NCBI GenBank assembly: GCA_013396755.1
Contig: VWZF01001867.1
Coordinates: 871,875-935,874 of the forward strand
Origin: Sclerurus mexicanus
Lineage: Eukaryota; Chordata; Aves; Passeriformes; Furnariidae
Direction: 5' to 3'
DNA length: 64,000 bases
Under the pieces are notes generated by a model. It had not been told where the DNA came from. It worked only from the letters and a program-made list of their open reading frames with translations, and ran no database searches. This document shows, one piece after another, positions 54,243 through 64,000 of the stretch (its first letter is position 1; every line of letters begins with the position of its first letter). The translations under genes were made by a program, and so were the position numbers.

Positions 54243-54248
54243 ATTAAA
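54243..54248 (+). terminator. Candidate LTR polyadenylation signal ATTAAA
   Basis: ATTAAA lies about 72 bases before the LTR end, preceded by TATTTATTGTAATACC. The common variant signal and its position fit the R region of an LTR. Confidence 0.5.
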
Positions 54249-54320
54249 TTGTAACTCTGACTCATAATCTCTCTTGTGGTGGGTCCATTTCTCCTGCTGG
54301 TTTACCCTTAAACCAGCACA

Positions 54321-54325
54321 ATACT
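54321..54325. repeat. Right target-site duplication ATACT
   Basis: An exact copy of the five bases left of the LTR (53699-53703), confirming both element boundaries. Confidence 0.9.
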
Positions 54326-57300
54326 TCTAGTTATTTTCCCCATACATATTATTTTGTGTTTACGGACACTGTGTTTCAACTGCTGTTCTGCTGTCCTGTC
54401 ACCTGCAGGAACTTTCTGCAGGTCTCTGCAGTCTGCTTTACTTCAGCTGCTCTGAGCAACCCTGTATGAGGAAGGGTATACCACAGCAAAGCCTTTACAG
54501 GCAAAAATTGATTTGACTGAAACTTACTTCATTTAAAATTTTTATCCTTCTACATACCTGGTGCCACAGCACATTTATGGTAAGTCCTGGTCAATAACAC
54601 TGACTTGAAATCAAGTCTGTGCTCCTGGAGTGGCCCTCAACAAGAAGTTTTTATGATGCACGTTTCTTGAGCTCTGTACTGGAAAAAACCCCATATGGTT
54701 GCCATCACAGGCATCTGTTACTTTATATTGGGTTGCACATTAGCTGCAGAACGACTTCCCTCCAGGAACTCTAGTCTTGCAAAATGTTACATACACCTAT
54801 ATATAAATATATATAAAATGCTATATACATGTGCGTGTATGTAAAATGTTATGTATAAAAAAATGTTATATACACATGTACACAAGTGAACAATCACATT
54901 CAAAAGAGTAGTCTGAAGCAAGACAAAGGAGAAAATGTATATGTGTGGAACTAGACACTTAGAGAATTTCAAAACTAGCACTTAAGTTTTTCTATTCCTT
55001 TTACTTCAACAAGACATACAGAGGGATAGAAAGTAGAAACTATTGATCATAAAAGTTAATAGTGGTACTGGAATACTTTGTATGCTCTATATGGAGCCCT
55101 TTTGTAATTATTGCTTCAGATTAGCACCTGAACAATGAAATGTATACTGCTAATATCTCCAGCTGGTTTTACACCAGTGTTAACCATTTGAAAATCATAA
55201 TTATAAAAATAGCACACATTTGCCTGCAAACAGTGAGTGGACTCTAATGACTGGATCTCAATCTCTGCCATCTATCTTCAATATCAAAATCCAAAGAGGT
55301 TCAGTCAATGCTGGGGAAAAAAATTAAAACTAAATTGATGGTAAAATAAGAATTAATTCCCATGTTATCTCTACTGCTTTTTTTAAAGTCCATTTCCCTA
55401 AAATAAGTGTATTATATACATAAATCCTTAGTGCATTTTGCACTTCCTTCATAAAATGCTAATATGTTTTCAGGAAAATTGTGTGCTTCATTCAAAATAA
55501 AATAATAAATTATTGCCCATCTGGATAGGTTTGCCAAAGTATTTTATTCTTTTCCATTTTCACATCAGGTTCAATGCTTCTTGTATTTTTAATTAAAAAT
55601 AAAAATTAAAAATACCAACATTACCCTTTCAAATATTACTTGATCTAATACTTTGCATATGAAATAGGTTTTCTCTTACAGAAGTTAGGTTCTACCATGG
55701 TGCATTAAAACATAGCACACTGTTTCTTGCCTTGATTAATTCATGCTTAAGCTCTGGGCTTGCATTAATTGTATCTCGAAACCATACGTCATCAAATCTT
55801 GGGAGTGTTAAGTATCTGGAATTTATATGGAAGTCAGTGAATGTTCTAACATTCCTCTCTTCCTGAGAGAAGGATCAGGCCATCAGTTTGGAAAACCATT
55901 ATCGCTTACTGCACTTAATGGCTTATTTCATATTTTTTCTCCAGGTTTACATATGTGTTTATATCATATTTTGCTCTCAGAACCAGAAGGTGCACAGTAA
56001 GGTGCATTGGTGAAAATCACAGGAGGAAAACCAAAAATATCAATTGTTTTTCTCTCAGTTACTTAAAAGGCAATGCTTCTGGTATTATTCAGCAGTCTTT
56101 GGCTCACTCCCCCCTTATAATTGTATCTGTTTCCTGTTGTTAAAGAGTCTTCATTCAGGCTTGTCTATTATTTCTGGAATTTGTAGAAAGGTTAGTGAGT
56201 CTCTGGAGCTGTGATTACTTTTTCTAGCTGACATTTATTGATCTCATTACCTTCATGCTCATATTTCAAAAAATTTTTTTTTACATTTTACCATTTCAAA
56301 GATGACAGAAATGCTGCAGTGCTCACTGTATTAGAACTGTATGTAATTAAAATTTGTACTCTGTGTTTCATCAGAAATTCACTGTCAAAACCTCAGCATG
56401 TGCTGTTTACAAATTAGACTGTTATAATTAGAACACAATGTGACTGCAAAAATAGAGAACTGAATTTGTTTGAAACAAACATCTATTTTATTTCTGCCCA
56501 GAAAACTGTGACATTTTTGGCCATAAGCAAGTTGCTAGATACCACATTTCAGATGAAATCAGATGATATCCACACCTGTGCAGATGCCAGCAAGTTCAAA
56601 GACACTTAAGAACATTTTAGGAAATACCATGGGGGAGGGAGGAGATGTATAATTCTTGTTGCCAGCATTTTGCTAGGAAGTAAATTTCACTTTTTGATTT
56701 TACTGCATATTTCCTTTATTACTAATTATCACTGAAATTTCAGTGATTACAACAGTATTAGTAATTTTCTTCAAGGTACAAAGAAACTTTGCTACTACTT
56801 GAATGGATGTTACAGAATGTTTAAACCTACTAAGGAACAAAACTAGGCCACAATACACTCCAAAACCTCTTAATATACTTGTCTGTTTTAGAGAAAGTAT
56901 GCAGGTGTCAGTCTTAAAAAGAACTATTGCTTCATAGACTCCTAATAACATGAAGGACTCCTGAAATCCAGTGGATTCCAGATGTCAGTTTGAAATGTCT
57001 CTTGTGCCTTTCATATCTTTCTTTGTAAAGCCTTTTTAGAGGTTGCCTGCTGAAGTATTAATGTGGACAGATGATGAAATACTGGCAACAGGATAGACAG
57101 AGAACTGACAGGGTAGTACTTGTAATACTTGTGGTAGTACATAGTAAATACTTCCATGGAAACATGAAGACCTGAGATAGCTTAAGTAGTACACTGATTT
57201 AATGGGTATGTACATATCAGATTCAAGTTCTGTACTGCTTTGCTGAAGACTACTAAGCCACCTTCCTGTCACTGAGCACCCCAAAAAACCAGAATAAATT

Positions 57301-59147
57301 TTCACCTTGCTGAAGTGGGGGAAAAGAAAAACAGCACAAGAAATAAACTGGTATAGGTGTTGGCATTTAAAGCATTTAAATATGTATTTTTATATTATTT
57401 CATTAGTATATGGACACCAGACACACTTATGCATATATAAAACAATCCATATGTAATGTGGATACATATTTATATAAAATATATGTAAGTATATAAAAAT
57501 GAATTTTATTGCTGGCAGTTCAGCAGAATTTATATTCCTTTACTACTTCTCAAGTTAAACAAAAGAGTTGCTTTCTCCTTCTGATTTTTTTTTTAATCTG
57601 GAGAGACTTAGTGAACTACCATACTAAGTGGCCTTCTGCATAGGGAAAATTGCTGTAGTTACCTGTCACTTTTTATGATCAGGATGTACAGTTCCCAAAT
57701 AAGTGATCTTCATCCAGCTTGCGTGACATCTCACAACTCCCCCTTGACCCTCTCTTTTCCCAAGCTGATTTCTCATTCATTTCATAAAAAGCAATGTGAC
57801 TTTTTCTCTGACAAATGTGCCTTGAGAGGCCTTTGTAAACTTTACGTCTCTTATGACAATTAATAGGCTTCAATGGCTGAAGATGCAGCCAGATTAAAAA
57901 ATAACATACATGTGCTGACAGTGTGTGGGTGCCTTATGGCAGTGTTAGTGCCAGGCAAAAAGGGTGATATTAACTTGCCAAGCTGAAATTGTTTATGGAT
58001 ATCATTGCAGGTGTGTTATTAGCACACAGTGAGTGTAAGTGTGTATGTTCCCCATGGCAATGTAAGATAAACTACTTTTGCAGATAATGCTGAGAGAAAG
58101 GAGATGTCTTATTCTGCAGAAGGTAAAATCTACGTGATGGAAGTTGCCTTCATCATTCCTTTGCAATGGTTCTCCTCCTGTTCCTAGGCTGCTTCATTAT
58201 AGTTTTCCTAGGAGCACTCCCTGAATTAAATGAGTTGGAAAAGGGATTGACAGCTGTGGTTGCGTCAGTTATTGAAATTAATGTATCTGTAGCTGAAACA
58301 TATGCTGCCAGCCTCTCTGGCTGTGGATATCTATGGAAAGTTTAGACAATATTTTCCATCTCTTTACATTATTTTAATCTAATTTAAAGATATCTGTTCT
58401 CCAGTTAGTATTCAATTCTGATTCCTAATAATAAAACTGCAATAACTTTACTCACCTTTTAGATATTAAGGCCACTAGCACATACAGTGCTAGCCTCAGG
58501 AGATCAATCTGATGACCATCAATGAGCAATGAAAAACATGAATCATCTCTCTTGTGGATGTCGAGCATATAATTAAAGTTTTGGTAGGATTTAGAAAAAA
58601 AGAACATGTAAGAAAACTACAGGACTTCAAATGCAAACCATATTCTTCCTTTAGAAAGAGATTGAGGTATTAAATATTTATGCAAACATAATAAATTAGC
58701 AAGTGTATGAAAACACTGCTACACCTTCATCTCTTTCATATATCATCTTCCTGAAAGAAAGGATTTGCTGCTAAAACAGAATAGGCACTCTGCTGTATAA
58801 TTTTCATAAGAGTGGGTACTTGCCATTATTCTTTCTATATTCATTCTAATTTAGGTAAAGAATATATCTAACAATAAGAAGAAACCAATGAATATTATTT
58901 CTGCACAGAAAATGGAAGATATATTTACGCCATTGGACACATACTCTGGAAATACTAAGTTTTTGTTAATATAGGGTTAATGTTCTATTTGTGTTACTGA
59001 TCTATGAATTTAAGTGAATGGCATGTCCACTGTCTGAAAACAATAGATTTATTGCATTTTTTAAATTGATTATGAGATTAGCAGTTTCCCTGAATATCAC
59101 CTAGCAATACTTAGCATTCTTCTTTATGACTGTTGTTACAGTATTGA
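54326..59147. other. A+T-rich noncoding stretch
   Basis: No coding exon or RNA gene was recognised. TATA/TGTA-rich low-complexity sequence occurs at about 54786-54890 and 57380-57500. A 12-bp inverted repeat at 55583-55615 is listed separately. Confidence 0.55.
55583..55615. repeat. A+T inverted repeat with 12-bp arms
   Basis: GTATTTTTAATT (55583-55594) and AATTAAAAATAC (55604-55615) are exact reverse complements with a 9-base spacer. The arms are nearly pure A+T, so chance formation in A+T-rich DNA is plausible. A role such as cruciform or matrix attachment is not supported by anything else here. Confidence 0.6.
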
Positions 59148-59250
59148 GTAATTCTCACAATAACTCCAGAGGAAACATTACAATTTTTTAGTGATAAAGT
59201 AAGAGAGAGAGGTTGCTGAATGTCACATCAAAGTAAAGTTAGAGTACAGA
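59148..59250 (-). mobile_element. Probable ancient MIR-like SINE remnant
   Basis: The plus strand reads AATTCTCACAATAACTCC, then GAGGAAACATTAC, then a stretch ending AGAGAGAGAGGTTGCTGAA and TGTCACATCAAAG. In order and spacing this follows the reverse complement of the MIR core (AATCCTCACAACAACCC ... GAGGCACAGAGAGGTTAAG ... AAGGTCACA). Divergence is high, as expected for an element this old. The match is from memory of the consensus, so confidence is moderate. Confidence 0.45.
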
Positions 59251-62200
59251 TTAATTATTTGAATTAGATTCTTGTTCAACTATATTACTTTCTTAAACCA
59301 TTGGTGCATGATCCTCTATGGAAAGTAGGGCATGGCTTACTGCTCTTCACTGATGTATGAACATGCACTTGGGTTTGATCATCATGAAGACATCTGTCCT
59401 CACTGGCTACACAATTAATAGCAAGCTGCAGACTATAAAGTGATTGTTCAGCACTTAGACATTCCAAAAAGCTCCATCCAAAATAAAACAGTATCATTGA
59501 TTCTGCATGGACTAGAGAGTATAATAACTTAGCTATCAATGCTTTAAGTGTATAAACTTTGACAGATTTAGCTTTGGGGTAATAGAAAGCTGCTTACATA
59601 AGTGATTCAAAAGAGGAATGCAACTACTATTTAGATTAAAAGTCAGCCTGGGATTCAAAATGTTTTGATAAGGAGTATTATGTTTACTTCAAATGGAATA
59701 AAATAGGGAAAGACTAAAATATCCTAAATTATTTAATGAAATAGTGAAGATTTTACTAATACTTCTTTCAGGAAAAAAAAATTGTTGTCTTTTGAGATTC
59801 AGGGGAAAAAAAGAACAGATTTGAAGTTGCCATTTTTCTGAAAGCAAAACAAAGCTTTATCCAGATCAGCTTATCTTGTATTTTTATATTCACCAGGATC
59901 AAACTTTATAAAATATTCCACAACATATATGGTTCACTGAGAAAAAGAAATTAAACATTCATAAAATTTATTCATGTGACTTACAGAAATGTTGACTATT
60001 TCTAATATATGGTTCTCATTTTCAAATAATTATGACTTTTGGGATATTAGATGATCCATTCAAGTAGAATAACAGGACAATTAATGTAATAGTACATTTC
60101 AGGCTTGTTACCCAACAGGAACATACTCAACAGATGAAAGTTTCTACAGAAACTCTGATTCTGTGGACCTCAAAAACTGTCATTTGTTTTAGTGGGGCAG
60201 GACTTCACTTTTCATGTGAACCCAGAGGAATTAGCTTTCTCTATGGACCACAAGAATGCAGAGGAATTAGAGGCTGAGTGGGTGCGTTAGAAGAACTGAG
60301 GGTGGAGGGACATGTAGTTAAGGCCGTTATAATCCAAAAATCTCCATGTATTGCCAGGACTTGAATTACAGCTTTAAAATTTCCTTTATGTTTCAAGATA
60401 ATGTATACTATAAAGCTACTAAGACCTTTATGTCAGTAGCCACATTGTGTGTTTTTATATCTGAATTGTCTTGCCAAGATGTTGATCTCCCTCCTTCCCA
60501 CCCTCCCTATAGTGAAAAAGACCACCTGTAAAAATTTCATCAGTATTAGACTATGCTTTTACTATAGGATTCACTTGGGTTCTTCTGCATTGGAAAACAT
60601 GTTAAACTAACTCAAGTGAGAATAATCAGACTGTGAAACAGTACTCAAGCTGTGTGTCTACATATCCTCTGTTTTTTGATTGTGAATTTTCTAGAAATTT
60701 CTAGAGGTGTAGTGCCAGAAGATGCTTTACAGTCTTTTAATTTTCTTCTATCTGGAGGCATTGGGAAGGATGTCTTTGTTATTTCCAGGCACAGAAAAGG
60801 GACTGTGAAAAACATTTTAGGACTGGGACCCTTGAATGGATCTAGCCTGTATCCATAGTGAGGAATGCTTAGGTTAGCAGCAGGCAAATCAAGCTAACTG
60901 TAGTTTCTACTTCTACAGCAGAGAATATCAATACAATGGACTTCATGTGCAGGTGGAACTCATATTAGGAGCAATACTTGAATTACAATTTAAATAAAAT
61001 TCACAATGCAGACCAGGTTTTATGGGTATGTCTATACAATACTGCCTGATGCTGCAAAGAAACATATGAATTAGCTCAATTATTAAAAGCAATATAACTA
61101 CATTAATATAGTTCTACGATGCCTGATATTCAGAGCATATTCATAACAGAACTATCAGCCTTAGAACTAGGCTGGTAATTTCAGTTAGACACTGTATTGT
61201 GCAATGAGGACAATCCCTACAAAGAATAAACAGCAAATTCTTACAGACATTTGGGGGGCACAATAAATGCTAAGTAATCTTTATTAATGATTAAAAACTG
61301 CATAAACTGAAAGGATAGATGAACTGGAGAACATCTCATTATTCTAATCATCCTCTCTTAGTGACAGCTGACCTGCTTCTCCACTTCCTTGCATCTTGAA
61401 AAGTCACTAATATTTCTTCAAAGAAAGCATAATGCTCTGAAAGGTAGTATTTTACATCCACTGTGCTCAGCTGAAAATTACTTTATGAGATCTAAGGTAG
61501 TGAAGGATTGGACCCAGATGAAACTACTAGTAGTTAAGGCTCATATTTCTACATGACCTGTGATGAAAGAGAAGGAGGTGCAGCATCTCCAGAGACTTCG
61601 GGGAATGTTCAGGAAGTGATATAATTAATAACTAATCGTTCCATTTGACAACTCTTAATCTCATTTTCTCAGGCTTGCATCCTACAGATTATTTATAAGT
61701 TAGATTGGTGGTCATAGTAACTATTCCCTTGAGTTTGCAAAGTGAAGTGAGCCTAAAATGACTTCTACTTTTCACAGCAGGGTCAATTGACCACATCATC
61801 CTCCTCAGCAGGATAAAATGAATACTGTGCAGTCTATTCTGGGGCAAATAATTTCTCTTTCATACAATCTTGTTAAATAAACTGTGGAAGACTCTAAGTT
61901 TAAGGAGGAAAGTACTGTCCCTCAGTTTACAGAAAAGTGCTTGCACAGTTCCAGCTTGTGTTGAACCTCTTCTGCGGGTGCCATGGCCAATCTGTCCTTG
62001 TAACTGCAACACATGATCCCACACCTCCATTATATGCATATGGTGTGGGTCTTCTGCACCGTCTCCCTCACCTTGTAACAGAATATCATCAGCTCTGTGA
62101 AGCAAAGGACTTTTCATGTCTTTTCACAACACAAAAGGATCTGAGACCTCTGTGCAAGCTGTTGAGATGTAAATTCTCCTTCTGTTCTGAGAAACAACAG

Positions 62201-63534
62201 CTGCATCACAGAGAAGTAAAGTTTTGGGAAGTTCATTGCATTGCAAAAGACAAAAGGTGCTTGTCTTTACTTCCCGATACATATTCAGTGCAGAGTCAGA
62301 AAGTTAAGCTGCAGCCCAAAATTCAAAGTGAAGTTAATACTTTTATCTTTAACAGGATTGCAGAGGAATTATTTGAGAAAGAACTTGCAGTTAACAAAAC
62401 ATATATGCCAACAAGAATATATTTCAAGTCACTCACATAGCTGTGACTTGTAGGAGGACATCATCATAAAAACTCATTTTCACCACTAAATTAATAGTGG
62501 ATAACTTCTTTTTCAGTATGGTAGTATAATTTCTCAAGCCTCACTTTACAATGCAATTTCTTGCTTCAGAAAAGTCTTCCAGAGGTCTTTTGTGGGCATT
62601 GTATTTCTCCCAGGCTTCAAAGCCTCATCTGTACTGATTCATGGGACTGTTTAATCTTGATCCACAACACCCTTCGGCAAGGAGTGCCACAGCTCAACCA
62701 CATATTATGCAAAGAGCCATGCTTTTATTTATTTCACACCTTGATTGTACCAGCTTGACTCCCGCCTAACAGTTTTTTACATCGCAAAATACTGCATGAT
62801 CATTAACATAAGGATGTTATGTTACTTCCAGATTTGTTTATTCCAAATTCTGATCTATTTTGTTGTCTTTATAACATTGTATATTTATTAATAAAATACA
62901 TAATAATGTATTTGGCTTATTTGTATATAAATACATATACAGACATAATAAAACTTACTATTGTATGTGGAACACTGTATGTAACACCGTATACTAGGAC
63001 TGTACAACATTATTTTACATAACAGTCAAAAAATGACAATTGATGTGTCATGACCTTTTTATCCATATAGTTTGGTGGATTGCGTGAGATTTTTCTTTTT
63101 TTTACATTAGAAAGTAAGCTCTTGAGAGGCTAAAGTTCGAATGATTGTGGCTTATCAATTTCATTCACTAAATACCTGAAAGCATATGCTTTTACAGGAT
63201 TAAATGAAAAAACTGAAAGAATACTTATCTACAGTTTAAAGCCATTTACTTTGCAGAAATGAATGATCCGCAGGTGACTACTAAGGCTGTGTGATTTATT
63301 GATTTATTTTTATCGACTTAGCAAGCAGCAGAGCAGAGACAATACTTGTGACCCGAAGAGAAGAAGCCGAATCTGCACAGGCGGGTCCGAGGTATATCAT
63401 GCCTCTGTCTTACAGAAAGGGAGAACTACCTAACCTGTTCCAGCTATTTAGTGGTGGAAGATTTTCATACCTGCGATTCTGTGTAAATCATTTAGTCGTA
63501 AATAACACCACGCAGCTAAAATCACGAGCTTTCA
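59251..63534. other. Noncoding stretch up to the CpG island
   Basis: No exon with recognisable protein similarity. The longest open frame of the window (61937-62440, plus strand) lies here; it starts with GTG, has no ATG until near its end and resembles no known domain. A perfect 14-bp palindrome AAAGCATATGCTTT lies at 63179-63192, about 350 bases before the CpG island. Base composition changes gradually toward the right from about 63330. Confidence 0.5.
63179..63192. repeat. 14-bp perfect palindrome near the CpG island
   Basis: AAAGCATATGCTTT is fully self-complementary and contains the E-box form CATATG. Its position upstream of the CpG island is suggestive, but a 14-bp palindrome is not rare in 64 kb. 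Confidence 0.4.
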
Positions 63535-64000
63535 AGGTGGACGATAGAGACAAACCCGGCCACAAGGCGGGAGGCGTCCAGGCAGCCCGGACAGCTGCGC
63601 GCAGCCCCGCCACAGTCCTGGGCCGGTCTGCGCTCCCAGCCACGAGCGGGCACCGGCGCTGCGGTGCTTCCCATCACTCCGTGACCGCTGCGGAGGGTCG
63701 GTGTCCGCTCACGGCCCCTGCCAGGGCCAGCCCGCGGGACAGCGGAGAAGGGGCGAGCGGGGAGAGGATGCGGTGGACAGGTGGAAGCGCATCCAGTGGC
63801 AGGTGGGGAAGGGACGTTATCTGCCGACGTCGAAGAAGGGAAAGTTGGGCAAAGAGGACGAGGAGGGCGGTCAGCGCGCTCCGCTGCCTTCCCCCCTTCC
63901 CCGGCCCGCTCCGCCCGGAGTCGCCGGCGGCCGCCCGCTGCCCTCCCCGCGGCGGTGAGGGACCACGTCCACCCCTCGCCACCGCCCCCGCTCCGGCCCT
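63535..64000. promoter_or_regulatory. CpG island, probable gene promoter/first exon
   Basis: About 50 CpG dinucleotides were counted by eye in about 465 bases, near the number expected from base composition. The preceding 63 kb is strongly CpG-poor. GC-box-like words (CCCCGCC, CCGCCCG, CACCGCCCCCG) are frequent and no TATA box is obvious. This is the signature of an unmethylated vertebrate promoter island, and it continues past the window edge. On the plus strand an ATG at 63778 opens a frame that stays open to 64000, but it is arginine- and proline-rich and may reflect base composition only. A donor-like GCG|GTGAGG lies at 63955-63960. The gene and its direction cannot be told from this window; a plus-strand gene starting here or a bidirectional promoter is plausible. 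Confidence 0.8.
63891..63916 (-). promoter_or_regulatory. Potential G-quadruplex in the CpG island
   Basis: On the minus strand, G runs of 3, 3, 4 and 6 are separated by 6, 2 and 2 bases, which satisfies the usual four-run G-quadruplex pattern. On the plus strand the C runs are 63891-63896, 63899-63902, 63905-63907 and 63914-63916. Such motifs are common near vertebrate transcription starts. Folding has not been shown. Confidence 0.45.

Larger units (their letters stand above)
53704..54320 (+). mobile_element. Complete solo LTR, ERVL-like, plus strand
   Basis: The 617-base element starts TGTCCTAGTTCAGC and ends AAACCAGCACA, so it has TG...CA termini flanked by perfect ATACT duplications. A TATA-like TACATAAG lies at 53966-53973 and an ATTAAA polyadenylation-type signal at 54243-54248. 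This order gives U3, R and U5 on the plus strand. There is no internal viral sequence, so it is a solo LTR. Its first 118 bases are nearly identical to 7686-7803. The low divergence between copies and the intact duplication suggest a fairly young family. Frames in it, on both strands, are not genes. Confidence 0.93.

Noticed and set aside
53908..54265. Open frames of 64-109 codons on both strands
   Set aside because: They lie within the solo LTR, which is noncoding.
62190..62250. Possible second MIR core (GCATCACAGAGAAGTAAAG)
   Set aside because: Only one short word resembles the consensus and the flanking order is not kept.
63674..63982. Minus-strand 102-codon frame in the CpG island with a hydrophobic LTALLVLFAQLSLL segment
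   Set aside because: It begins at GTG, is rich in Arg, Pro, Gly and Ala as expected from GC-rich DNA, and has no supporting splice or homology signal.
1..64000. CRISPR arrays, tRNA, rRNA and U6-like snRNA genes
   Set aside because: No spaced direct-repeat array, cloverleaf with A/B boxes or recognisable snRNA sequence was seen on either strand, within the limits of reading by eye.

Overview
The window looks like noncoding DNA from a bird nuclear genome. The evidence is four CR1 LINE fragments and three long terminal repeats of avian ERVL-like type. There are long A+T-rich, CpG-poor stretches without any long reading frame, and an abrupt CpG-rich segment at the right edge. I recognise no bacterial, viral or organellar gene. 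The two LTR families fit a neoavian bird, perhaps a songbird, but the species is inference.

Layout. 1-7685: A+T-rich sequence with one weak exon-like segment. 7686-7803: the first 118 bases of an LTR that stops at a single N (7804), probably an assembly break. 7805-33157: no recognised gene; holds a perfect steroid-receptor-like palindrome (11389-11413), an exon-like segment (13661-13758) and a compound microsatellite (21127-21175). 33158-33218: the best protein-coding candidate, a 61-base first-exon-like segment with a good Kozak context, a signal-peptide-like translation and a canonical GTAAGT donor. 34946-35946: a 1001-base solo LTR on the minus strand, next to a 178-base tract made almost only of A and C. 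41771-42470: a CR1 copy whose endonuclease region is joined directly to the tail of its reverse transcriptase region. 43121-43233, 49845-49922 and 52603-53060: three minus-strand CR1 fragments. 53704-54320: a 617-base plus-strand solo LTR with perfect 5-base target-site duplications, same family as the cut copy at 7686. 59148-59250: a probable ancient MIR-like SINE. 63535-64000: a CpG island with about 50 CpGs, almost certainly the promoter or first exon of a gene that begins at or beyond the window edge.

No pathway or gene cluster can be described. The simplest reading is an intergenic or intronic region (a gene desert) upstream of, or inside, the gene served by the right-hand CpG island. 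I did not find a convincing new biological system. The items most worth checking are the signal-peptide exon candidate, the LTR cut at the N, the recurring strand-asymmetric A+C/G+T tracts and the CpG island.
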